From assembly GCA_004335835.1 (NCBI GenBank), contig RWJK01001175.1, positions 24,976 to 88,975 of the forward strand: a DNA stretch of 64,000 nucleotides, in the 5' to 3' direction. Position 1 is the first letter of the stretch; the number at the start of each line of letters is the position of its first letter. The position numbers and the translations under genes were made by a program. The notes under the pieces are model-generated. The model was not told the origin of the DNA. It was given only the letters and a program-made list of their open reading frames with translations, and did not search any database. Origin of the DNA: Scenedesmus sp. ARA3. Its lineage: Eukaryota > Chlorophyta > Chlorophyceae > Sphaeropleales > Scenedesmaceae. Below, piece by piece: positions 11,859 through 23,200 of the stretch.

Positions 11859-14800
11859 ATGCACCTGGTGTTTGGTAGAGGCGTCTATCAGATGCAGCGC
11901 CTGGCAACGTGCAAGACTGCTGCTGCTGCCCTGCCACGACTGCAGCTGCTGCGCAAGTCGCTGACTGTCCCACTAGTACCACCTAGGACCCATCATGTTA
12001 GGGGTATAACAGTAGTAGCAGCTGCAGCAGCAGCCAAGAAGCAGCCGCGGCAGCAGGTGCCACCCGTGCCTACCCCTAGGCCGGTGCAGGCAGCAGAAGA
12101 CGCTTTTTATGCAGAATCAGCAAGCAGCTTTGAGCAGCTAGGCATCATACCTGCGGTTGCAGAGTCACTCCAAACAGCAGGCTTCAAGAGGCCGTCACGT
12201 GTGCAGGTGCGTGCAGTGCTTGGCAGCTAACGCAGCACCAAGTCCTAGTCCACGCAGAATGCACACTACCCTGTGCATGATGAATGCAGGTGCAAGCATA
12301 GGACTCCAAGCAGAATACACTTGTTTGATTCACATCAGGATGTCGTGCTGATGAGCAACAGAGTGCTGTGCCATGCATGTGTGTTTGATGCTCCGGCACA
12401 CAGTGGTTTCATGGCTCATACCACGCAGTGTCGGACACACAGCCCTGCAAGGTTGCAGCATCACACGTGTGACGGTGCTGCCCTGCTGCCTTGCAGGAGC
12501 TTGCCTTGCCTCACATTTTGTCAGGCAAGGATGTGGTGCTGGCAGCAGAGACAGGCAGCGGCAAGACGCTCGCTTACATAGCACCACTTGCCTCAATGCT
12601 GCTGGAGAGGGCAGCCCAGAAAGCAGCAGCCGCTGCAGCTGCAGCCGCGGCCTCTGCAGATGACAGCAGCAGCAGCAGCACGCGGTAAGGCACAGCTGGA
12701 TGGATTTTGTTGAGTTACGTCATAGAAAGAAGTTGTTTACACACCAGCACATGCAGGTGCAGACAAAGCAGCTATCATGCACTGCTTGTGCCAGGGAGAG
12801 TGATGTACGTTGGCAGAACAATTTTCTGCACCAATACTACGGCCGCCGGCTTGTAGGACAGAGCACTGTGCAACTGACGCTATATGACCAGCCAGCTGGA
12901 GGCCAGCTAACTCCATGCTGCACCGTGTGTGATTCTGCTGCGTGCCGCTGCTGCTGCTGCTGCTGCTGCTGCTTGCAGAGCACCCAACAGGAAGCAGCTA
13001 GCGCTGGTGCTGTGTCCCAACGCTGCACTGTGCCAGCAGGTCATACGCTTGGTCAGCAGCTTGCCAGGTAGGCCGGCCGACACGCCTGAAGCATGTTCAT
13101 GCTAGGTCTCGCCAGCAGCAATCGGCAGTGCAGCTGCAATAGCTGGAGCTGAGCGCTTCTTGAACCAGGGTTGGAGCTGCTTGCTGCATGCAACGCAAGC
13201 AGCTTCACCACAGCACAGCAGCCGATGAGCAGCAAGCTGCCCTGCTGTCCATACGACGCTGCATGCACAGCTTCACCACCAGAACACAGACCACCATGCT
13301 CCCACCACCATACACTCGGCCTGCCATCCATACTTGACACTAATTGCATTGACTCCCCCGCCACGCCACCCTGCAGGCCCAGACGGCCGCCCACTGATCA
13401 AGGCCTGCCAAGTGTCCAGCAGCACCCCACCGCCCTTCGACCCACCTGACGTTGTCGTCACCACACCAGGCGCCCTTGTGACGCTGTTCAATGACAGAGG
13501 CTCGAGCTACGGCCCCCAGTGGAGTGCCGAAGGCGTGGCTTCGCGCGCAGCGTTTGTGGTTGCAGATGAGGCGGACTTGCTGTGCCAGGGTGGCTATGTG
13601 AAGGACCTCACACGGCTGCTAGATGTGAGTGGCGACCGGTCCAGCAGCACTCTTGGGGTGAATGTGCGGCTGAGCAGTGCAGCTGGCAAGAACCGCGCAC
13701 AGCAGCGCTTCGGGGACAGAGACAGGTAGCTCTATATGATGTTGTGGAGTGGCGCATTGTGACGGAGAGGATACCGTCAGGATCCTGTTGAATGCCAGGC
13801 GCGCTATGCACGGCAATATCAGGGTGTCAAGGAGACAGCACACTTACCGTCACTGCATTGCCTCCCCTGTCCTTCGTTGCAACAGCATGCACCATCGCTC
13901 CTGCTATGAGTGCCGCCTCAACTGTGTGCTCAACACTTGAACCCTCGTGCTCCTCCTGAACCCCTGCAGGCATTCAAGGCTGGCGAGCGGCGGCTGATTG
14001 AGGCCCAAGTAATGGCTGAGCTGGACATCAGTGATGAAGAGTGGGACAGGGTGCCGCGCAGCTTCAAGCAGGCCTGCTGGGAGGGAGGCGCACCAGCCAT
14101 GCTTAAGGCCGGCTTCAGGCGCAAGTCACAACAGCAGCAGCAGCAGCAGCAGGGTGAGGATGCAGCCGCTGATACACCTGACAGCACCAGCACCAGCAGC
14201 AGTAGTGCTGGCCAGGATGCCGCAGAAGAGCGCAGCGCAGCGGCAGCCAGCAGCAGCAGCAGCAGCAAGGCACAGTACGGCCCGTACTTGCAGCGGCAGT
14301 ACCTCTTTGTAGCAGCCACCATGCCATCGCTCACCAAGGCAGATGTGGGCATTGAGCTGCAGAAGCGCTTCAAAGATGCCGTGTGGGTGTCAGGTGACAT
14401 GTTACATCAGATCAAGCCGCACGTGGAGCACGTGTGGCGGCGGCTGAGGGGCCCTGAGGAAGCTGATGCAGCGCTGGTGGAGGCAGTGCAGGGAGATCCG
14501 GACTACCAGGCTGGGCAGGCACGCGTGCTGGTGTTTGCACGCGACACTGTGACTGCAGACCAGGTGGGAGTTGTTTGGCGTTGCTGCTGGATCTTGCAAG
14601 CTTGCTTGCATGTATTTTTTTACCGGCGACGAAATTCTACTGGCCAGTCACACGCAGCAGTCAGGCGAACCTGACTGCAGGGGACACAAAGGCGATGCCT
14701 CCACCAGCAAGACACGTCCAACACCCCTATACAGGAGGTGCCCAGCGCCCTGCTTGCTTGCATGTGGGTGTAGGTGTGTGCGTCCAGGCTGGCGCGCTGC

Positions 14801-15728
14801 TGCAGATGGTGCTTGCAGTAGCTGGAGCGGCTGCATGCATGTGTGCTGGTTGTACACATCAAATGGCTCACGCTGTGCTTGCAGGTGGCATGCATGCTCT
14901 GGGTTGCCTGCACACACTGATGTGTCTGATGGTGTCTATGCACTCAACGACTTTTATTGTGCGCTGCCCCATGCTGCGGCTGTCCTTCGCAGCTTGCGGA
15001 CTTGCTGGCTGACCAGGGCATTCCAAACGTGCTGTACCACAAAAACATACCTAAGGAGGAGCGCGACGCAGCACTTGCGGCCTTTGCAGACGCAGCAGCG
15101 GCAGCAGCAGGCGGCTCTGGCGGCAATGTGGTGATGGTCAGCACAGATGCAGCAGCACGCGGCATTGACCTGCCAGATGTCACACATGTGGTGCAGGTGG
15201 GCGCAAGGCTGAGGGTGATGTTTTCAGTTCGGGTGTGCCCTTTCTGGCTGCAAATTCACAGAGCACTGTGTTGTGCGGCATACCTGCACCAGCAGCTGGT
15301 TGCACATTCGTGGTTGGGCTGGGCTATGCACAGCAGTGGCAGCGTTCAGCAGCTGCAGCAGCGCTGCTCGCCCGTACGCTACCTTTGTCTGCACCGGTTC
15401 CTGCAAGCAAAACATCAACCCTGATCTGCGGCTGACCCCCTGCCCTGGCCTCTTCCCACTGTACTACCGCATGTTGCAGGCGGACTTTGCCACCACGGCC
15501 ATCGAGTTCCTGCACAGAGTGGGCCGCACAGCACGCGCAGGCAAGGCTGGCAAGGTGACCTCACTGTACGGCAAGGCAGATGCAGTGCTGGCGGAGGCGC
15601 TGAGGCAGTACGTGCAGGAAGGCAAGTCCATTGAGGAGTGCTTCAGCAGGAACAGGTCGTTCAGCCGCAAGGTGAAGCGCTACGGCAAGTTTGTGCCACG
15701 CGGGCAGGAAGGCGAGCAGCGCACCTGA
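11859..15728 (+). CDS. DEAD-box ATP-dependent RNA helicase, probably organellar
   Basis: Seven exons: 11859-12206, 12497-12684, 12991-13067, 13377-13624, 13970-14563, 14993-15196, 15480-15728, summing to 635 residues. Motifs in order: Q-motif region ending GFKRPSRVQ; motif I AETGSGKT; motif Ia-like PNAALCQQV; TTPGAL (Ib); motif II VADEAD; motif III AAT (usually SAT); LVFARD (IV); TDAAARGIDLPDV (V); HRVGRTARAG (VI). These give ATP-driven RNA unwinding or remodelling. The first 50-60 residues are basic and Ala/Ser/Leu-rich with almost no acids, consistent with a chloroplast or mitochondrial transit peptide; a second in-frame ATG at 11892 could also be the start. A long Gln/Ser/Ala-rich insert lies between motifs II and III. 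Plant organellar RH22/RH39-type helicases are the closest family I can suggest. The gene converges on the kinesin gene. Confidence 0.92.
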
Positions 15729-15870
15729 TGCTGATGTGAAATTTGATGGTTTAGGTGGTTGCCCAATCATTGCTTGGGGCCGCGGCTGCAACAGCCTAGG
15801 CTGCCAGGCCTGCGTGCGCACATTCTATGCACCGAATGCGATATGTCATGAACCGCCAGGTTTCACATAG

Positions 15871-15875
15871 TGTAA
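15871..15875 (+). terminator. TGTAA polyadenylation signal of the helicase gene
   Basis: TGTAA, the usual green-algal poly(A) signal, occurs 143 nt after the helicase stop codon. Its strand and position fit, and it lies before the composition becomes CA-rich. Confidence 0.55.
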
Positions 15876-17204
15876 CGTGGCCTGTGTGGCACCATTTCAG
15901 CCGTTCCTGGCTAATGAAGAGCATTGTTCTTTACATGGCAGCTGCTGCCTGAATTCAGTTCTGTTGGAACAGCTGGAAGCTCGCACACCCTTGTCCTGCA
16001 ACTTGCAGCATGATGCTGCCTGCCACGTGGACCACATAAAACAATGGCGGCGAATGTTAGCTACCCACACAGACTCTGCACAAACTACCTCGGATTCAAT
16101 GCTTTACACCTGTTGCTGGCGGTTCAAGCTGGCATGAAGCACAGCAGCAACTGGTCACCCTGCCAAGCACACATTGAAACATTGTGTGGCATTGCTAACA
16201 TTTAACCAGCGTGACTAGCAGGGTGCCCATAAACCAGTGCCACGTAGGAATGCACCTGGTAGCACGGTGCTGGCTGTTACAAACACACAAACATGCAAAT
16301 AGCCTGCTTCAGATATCAGCTTATCACGATCACGTTCCAACACGCTCGCTTCAAGTGCAGCCAAAGCCCATCTGCACTGCCACTTGGCGTGTGTCTGCAG
16401 GAACAACGCATACATCCAGTTTGCTGAGCACCCGCTCCTCTTCTCAGGGCAATGCATTCCCCTCAGCAAGCACAAGATTGCCAAAGGTTTCCCAACACAA
16501 TCTGGTGCGGCAGTCCCCAGAAAAGCACAGAACTTAACCCAGGAGATGCTCCAACAAACTGCGGAGCAGCACAGCTCATGATACGGGAACGGCATGCTGT
16601 CGCGCCTCATTTGCCAAAGAACACCAAAGCACAAGCACACGAAGCGACTTCTGCAGCCAGCCCTTGGCAGAAGGGTCAATGAAATACAATGCCGTGCGTA
16701 CCTTGGTGCAAAGATCACCATGAATGTTGTTGATTATACCACAGTGCACAAATGCAGGCACAGCACTTACCACTCCAACCAGAGCATTGCACAGCCATGC
16801 CCACACGTCCTTGCCTTGTTGGACCAGCCACAAAGTGCAGCACTTCAACACCAAAGATGCACGACCATGGCACCGCGCTCTGTCGCAGCAATGTCGTGCT
16901 TGCAGCTTATGAGCCTTGCCACTGCAATGTGCACCTTGACTAGCTAACACTACAGAAAGGCACGAATTTGACTGCACATGACCTTTTCTACCATGCTACA
17001 CCTGCTCTACCACCATCACATCACTTCAACTCCAGCGCCCTGCCGCGCTCGCAACAACATGCACACGCATGCGTTCACCTGCACACGGCATGTGTACGTG
17101 GGGCTGTCTGCTGCCATACGGACACTGCAGCAGTGGGGCACCGGCTTCAGCACGATCTCACCACACTTTGTTGCTTCCGAACCTACCCATGATACAATGA
17201 CAAA
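15876..17204 (-). other. Probable 3' flank/UTR of the kinesin gene
   Basis: This stretch lies between the convergent helicase and kinesin stop codons. It is CA-rich on the plus strand, hence TG-rich on the kinesin sense strand, and holds no credible gene. Minus-strand TGTAA motifs (plus TTACA) occur at 16277-16281, 16104-16108 and 15931-15935. The first would give a kinesin 3' UTR of roughly 930 nt. Confidence 0.45.
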
Positions 17205-20200
17205 CTACGTGTCCTGCTCAACATCACAGTCACCGCCAACAACAGCCGCCGGCAGCCGCATGTCATGCTGCTCGTGTCCGCTGCTTGCTGACCACTCTGC
17301 TGAGACCGACAGCACAACACTTGCGTCACCAGACATCATCATGCTGTGCTTCTTGCCTGTGCTGCAGCTAAGGTGCTCAAAGCCCGCGCGCAGCGCCCGC
17401 CTGGAGGTGTCTCGCCTGCTGCTCCTGCCAGCACTGCCGCGGCTGCTGCGCTGTGGCGAGTGCAGCTGCCCCAGGCTGTCCTCTGCTGACATGCGCACTG
17501 GGCTGCTGGCCTGCTCTGGCACCAGCAGCGCCCTGCAACAGCACAAACAGAAGCACCAGCATAAGCAACAGGTTACAAGGCACGTCAGCTGTAAACAGTC
17601 ACAACCACAAGGGTGTGATGCATTACGGCACCCTGCCCGCACTCCGACTCGCTAAACCACAGCTGTTCATGTAGCCGGCAGCTAACGAGTCCACAACTGC
17701 AGCAGTAACACTCACAAAGGGTCCGGCAAACAGGATAATCACACCCACCTGGAGCAGTCGCTGCCGATGTCTGCCCTGCTGCCGTCACTGTACAGCTGCT
17801 GGGTGTCCTGGTAGCAGCTGCCTTCCTGCGCCTCATGCACCCCACTTGCAGACAGGCTCACGTCCACCTCAGGAGGCGCCCACTGCTTGTCTGTCTTGCT
17901 GCTGCTGCCCTTGCCGCTGCCGCGTCGCCTGCCTGCGCGGCTGCCGCCACTGCCCGCTGTCACTGACACCATGCCATCACCATCACCGATGCTGCCCCTG
18001 CCGCTGCCAGCGCTGTCGCTGCTGCGCCTGCGGGCAGCAGCTGCGCTCAGCTGGCTTGCTGGAATGCTCAGCTGCACATCTTCAAGCATCAGCGGCAGGC
18101 CGTCACTCTGTGGCCCCGGCAGGCCAGCGCCTGCAGCTGCAGCGCCCTTGCTGCGGCTGCCGCCACTGTTACCGCCAAACAGCGCTGTGCCGATGCCATC
18201 CTCCACAAAAGTGTCCTCTGCTACCAGTGACATCTCGCCTGCTACTGACGGGCTGAACGGCTGCTGCTGCTGGCGCTGGCGTGCTTGGTGACCTGTGGGC
18301 GTGTTTGCTGCTGATGTCGCAGGCGGCTGCTGCGCCCAGTTGATCACCTTCCTGATCTCGTTCATGGCCTGCCTGTTGCGAGCCTGCAAACAGCAAAGAA
18401 CAGCAGCGATAGTGTAAGCATCAGCACCAGCATCAGGCTCACAACTGACAGTGCTGTGTGCCATGCTGTTGCTGACTTCTAAAGCTGCGGCATAGCAATG
18501 CAGCAGCGCTCTGTGCTGCCATGACGGACTGTGCAGCAGAGCACTGGCTGACCCAGCGATGCTTTGGTGTGCCTGTCATGTTGCTGAATGTGCAGTGTAC
18601 TCCAGACAATGCTTGGCATGCCTTTAATTCGGCTTGTGCATCGGCCAGCCGCCTCTCCTGTATGCAGCAAGTGAGAGTGCAAGCGTCTACAATGCGTACA
18701 TGTGCTTATGCGCAAGCACAAGCCTGCAGGAATGAAGTACACTAACAGCCGCAGAGCTGCGTCGCAAGGGCAGCTATTGCTGCAGGGTGTCTCCTGGCTG
18801 TTTGTGTGCCTTGCGCTGCAGTGCTGCCTGGCAGCTCCCGCCCAACCATTATCAACATATTTTGCCACTACTCACATTGTAGACAATCTGCTCCTTCAGC
18901 TGCAGCTCATGGGCGTTCAGCTTGCAGCGCAGCTGACCCTCCTTGACCGCCAGTTCCTCCTGGGTCTGCTGCAGCTTAGCGTTCAGCGCCTCGTTGTCAG
19001 CCTGGCAATGGCAGCAACAGGGGGACAACCGCGAGCAGCAGTGATGGCAGAGATGTGCCTGAGCCTGATGGCAGTTATGGCAATTTTCCAGCAATGACGC
19101 GGTAACCATCCCAAAACTATTGATGCACATTCTGGCAGAGCGTAAGCTGACAGCTGCGAAAGTGCCTTTCCCCTCACCTGCAGCTGGTCAGCCAGGGCCG
19201 TCTTGTCAGCCAGCAGCGCCTCCTTCTGGCGTGCCATGCTCTCCATCTTGGCGATGGTGGACTTAAGGCCCTTCACCTCCTGCAACAGCAGCAGCAGCAG
19301 CAGCAGCAGGCAATTGCAGCATTGGCACCAGGCCCAGCGCAAGGTATGCCGGGTTCCCATGCCATAGCACACATGCCAAGGTTACCTGTGCGTTAAGCAA
19401 CCTAATCTGCGCCAGCACAACATAAAAACAGCCAGCAGTTGCGAGTCAAGTACCTCTTTATGTCCGTCAAGGCTGGCGTTCTTCTCTGTAAGGCGGTGCG
19501 CCAGCTCCTCCAGGCGGCGCTGCATCTGCACCACCTCAAAGCCGCGCGATGACAGCAGCTCCTGTGCATCCATCAGCTCACGCTTCAGGCAGTTGAGCTG
19601 CAGGCACGCAGCAACCCATAACACACAACGCGCCATCGTCTCTTATGATGTGCACAGGTGAGGTTGCAGATACACACAAGGAAGCACGCAACACGCGCAC
19701 CCAACAACTGCACCAGCTGGCAGGGAAATTCCTTCCAGCTGCTGCCGATTTCACTGCTGTTCCCTGCTGATGCTGCAACACCAACGCACCAGACGCCGAG
19801 GCAGGCAGTAACGCATCTCGTGCTGTTTGCACAGGAGTGTTCGCACCTCCTCAGCTGCCTTCTCCTGCTCTTCGCTAGCTGCGACCTCTGCATCCTTGAC
19901 TGCCTGCCGCAGTGCGTCCATCTCTGCGTCACGGTCAGCCAGGTCACCCTTGAGTGCAGACACGCCGCTCTCTGCTGCTGACAGCTTCTTGCGCAGCAGG
20001 TCGCACTCCAGCGCCTTGCTGCTTGCCTGGGCCTGCAGCAGCAGCCACAGCAAACACAGGTCAGCAACCAAAGGCACCAAGCTACGCACGGACTTGCTGC
20101 TGCAGCTTCTGCCGCGGCATGGCTGGCCCAGCCCAGTGACAAGTGTCTGCATCCCAGACACAAGTGTGCAGTCACATGACCCACCTGCAGCTTGTCCACC

Positions 20201-23200
20201 TGGCTGCGTGCATCAGCCAGCTGCCCTTCCAGCAGGCCCTTCTCGCTGCGTGCAGCGTCCAGGTCATCCTGCAGCCTGTCCTGCTCGCCTTGCGCAGCAC
20301 TCAGCTGCAGGTGCACCTCCGTGACCTGCTTCATCAGCTCTTCCTGCCGGCTCTTGCTGCTCTCACGCACTGCTGCTAGGTCGCTGGACAGCTGGTCTGC
20401 CTTGGCAGTGGCAGCTGCAGTGCTGGCCTCCAGCTGCTGCTGCAGCTGCTTGCAATGCTCCTGTGAGCCCTCCAGCGCCTGAGACTTCTCCTTCACAGCC
20501 GCGTTGAGCTCTGACAGTGCCTCCTCAAGGGCGGCTGCTTGGCTGCCCTGCTGGGAAACCTGCCCTTGCGCTGCCTCCAGCTGCTGCTGCAGCTGCTGCA
20601 CTTGCGCATCGTGCTCTTCCTTATCTGCGGCGCTTGCTGCTGCAGCGTCCTGCAGTTGCTGCTGCAATGCTGCCAGCTGCTGCTGCAGCTCCTCGTTGGT
20701 GCTGTTGGTGTTGGTGTTGCGGCTTTCCAGCTCCTGCACCTGCTGCTGCAAAGCAGCTGCCTTGCTTTCCAGCTCAGCAATCTGCTGCTTGGCCTGCAGG
20801 ATTGGCAGCAGGGGACATGTCAAGCAAACAGCATACAAGACATACCACAGCTGACAGGGCGATTGATGGCTTGTGGTGCGGCTGCATGTAGCTACACACA
20901 TGCACAGAACACCATGACACAGCAGCCAGCCACAAGCTTTGCTGGCCTCACCTCCTCATTGCTTTCAGTTGCCTTGCCCAGCTGCTCCTCAGTCTGCTGC
21001 AGGTGGCCTTGTATCTGCTGTAGCTGCTCCTGCTTTTGCTGCAGCTGCTGCTCTGTTACCTGCAGTAGCTGCTGCAGTTTCTGCCGCTCAGAGCCTGCAC
21101 TGCTGACTTGTGCTGCTGCCTCCTGCTGCTCAGCTGTCAGCTGCTGCTGTGCTGCTGCCAGGTCAGCCTGGGTGGAGCCCAGTGTCTCCCGGGTCTCTGC
21201 CAGGGCTTGGTTGCTGGCTGACAGCTGCTCATCCTTGTCCTGCAGCTGTGTGGCCATCTGTGAAGTGCACGCAGCAGCAGACAATGCAGGCCCGCTTGTG
21301 TTCAGCTGTTGGCGGCTGGAAACAGTGAACAACCAATGAGAAGGACCAATGCAATTCGCTCATGCTGCAGCGCCATGGACAAGCAGGCATCACAACGCGT
21401 GCTTGAAGACGGGCACATCAAGCATTTGGCTGGTTACCACCACATGCAAAGCGCCCCGTTGCGCTCCGCACCTGCTCTATCCGCTCCATCAGCTGCCTGA
21501 TCTGGTCGTCCAGGCCTGCGTTGACGTTCTTGGACACCTCCAGAGCCTCCTGTGCCTCATCCCTTGCCTCGCACGCAGCATCCAGCTGCTGCTGCAGGCT
21601 GGTGCTGCTGCTGTCGGCCTCCTGCAGCTGCTGCTGCAGCTTACTGGCACCGGCTGTCGTCTCCTGCAACTGCTGCCTCAAGCTGGCACCCTCGGCAGTG
21701 GCAGCCTCCAGCTGTTGCTGCAGGCCGCTGCCATGCGCAAGCGCCTCATCCAGCTGTTGCTGCAGGACATCCCTATGCTCTGCCGCTGCCTGAAGCTGCT
21801 GCTGCATGGCTGCCTGTGCTTCTGCTGCCTCTGCTGCGCGTTGCTGTGCTGCTTGCCCGTCCTGGTCCCTGCCCTGCTGGCTCTCAGCCACCTGCTGCCT
21901 GAGCTTGTCATTCTCGACCTTGAGCTCTTCCACTGTTGCATGCACATTCTGCAGCTCTTTTTGCATCAGGTGCACCTGCTCAGCTGCTGCTGCCACGCTG
22001 TCGCGCAACTCTTCCTGCAGGCGCACCTCTGCCTCCTTGCGCCCAGAACGCTCCTGCAATGTTCACAACAGCAGCAGCAGCAGAACAAGCGACTAAGCAA
22101 CTGCATGTCCAAGCCGGCAGAATGGCAACATGCACAGATGTTGCAGGCGCGCACATGTGATGTACATTTCAATCAAGTTTCATCCTGTTGTCAATCCTCA
22201 GTAGGAATGCCTGCACAACATGTTGTCCTCTCACCTGCTCCAGCTCTTCCTGCAGCTCTTCAACCTGCTGCTCCTGCTGCTGCATCTGCGTCTGCATCTC
22301 CAGCAGCTGCACCTCATGCTCCACCTTGGCTGCGGCAAGGCTCTTCTCTGTTGCTGCTGCTGCCAACGACTCGTGGTGCAGCACCTTGGTGGTGAGGCTG
22401 AAGATTGCCTGGTCCAGCTGGCCAGCGCCCCTGCAGCAGGAAACATCAACAGCAAAGCAAGGCGCTTGCGTCAGACCGGCTACCCACGGCAAAAGCAACA
22501 GCATTGCCCCTGTGAGGCAGGCTGAAACATGCAGCTGCGGGTGGACTCTGGTTGCTTGCTTGCCTGCTTGCATGCAGCTGTGAACTTCGTACAAGGTCAC
22601 CTGCGAGCTACAGCAGTAGCGCTTGAAGCACTTACTTCTGGATCTGTGACATTTTGTGGTCCAGGCGGCGGCGCTCTGACTTGAGGTTTTGGTTCTCCTT
22701 CTCCAGGTTCAGCATCACCGCGTCCATCTTGTTCTTGTCACAGCACATCCTGCAGGGGTGCAACATCAGGCCTGTCAGGCGTCACGGCACAGGGCGCATG
22801 TGTGGGTGAGACAGCGTTGCACAAGCCACAAACGCACACGACCGTCAGGTTGTGAGCGGCTGCCCAGCGATACTGCACTGCTAACAAGCAGCAAATGTTT
22901 TGTGCAGCGCTGCCACTGCTGCAGCTGGTACTCACTCGTCCAGCTTGATGCGCAGCTCCTTTGCCTCCTGGATTGCAGGCTCAGTGTAGCCCTTGCGCAG
23001 GTTGTCCAGCTCACTGTTGAGCCGCACAATCTCGCGCTGCAGCAGCACCACGTCACCGCGCGCATCCATGTTGATGGTGGCGCGGTTGCGGATGCACTTG
23101 GCGCGCGACATGAACTGCAGCGTGCTGAGTGTCTCCTGCGCAGACACGCTGCTGGGGCTGATGTTGGCAATCATGAGAGTCTTAGCGTTGCCACCAAGTG

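Noticed and set aside
20539..21339. Plus-strand frames of 70-350 codons over the kinesin coiled-coil exons
   Set aside because: Antisense shadows of the CAG-rich kinesin tail; the minus strand has all motor motifs and splice phases.
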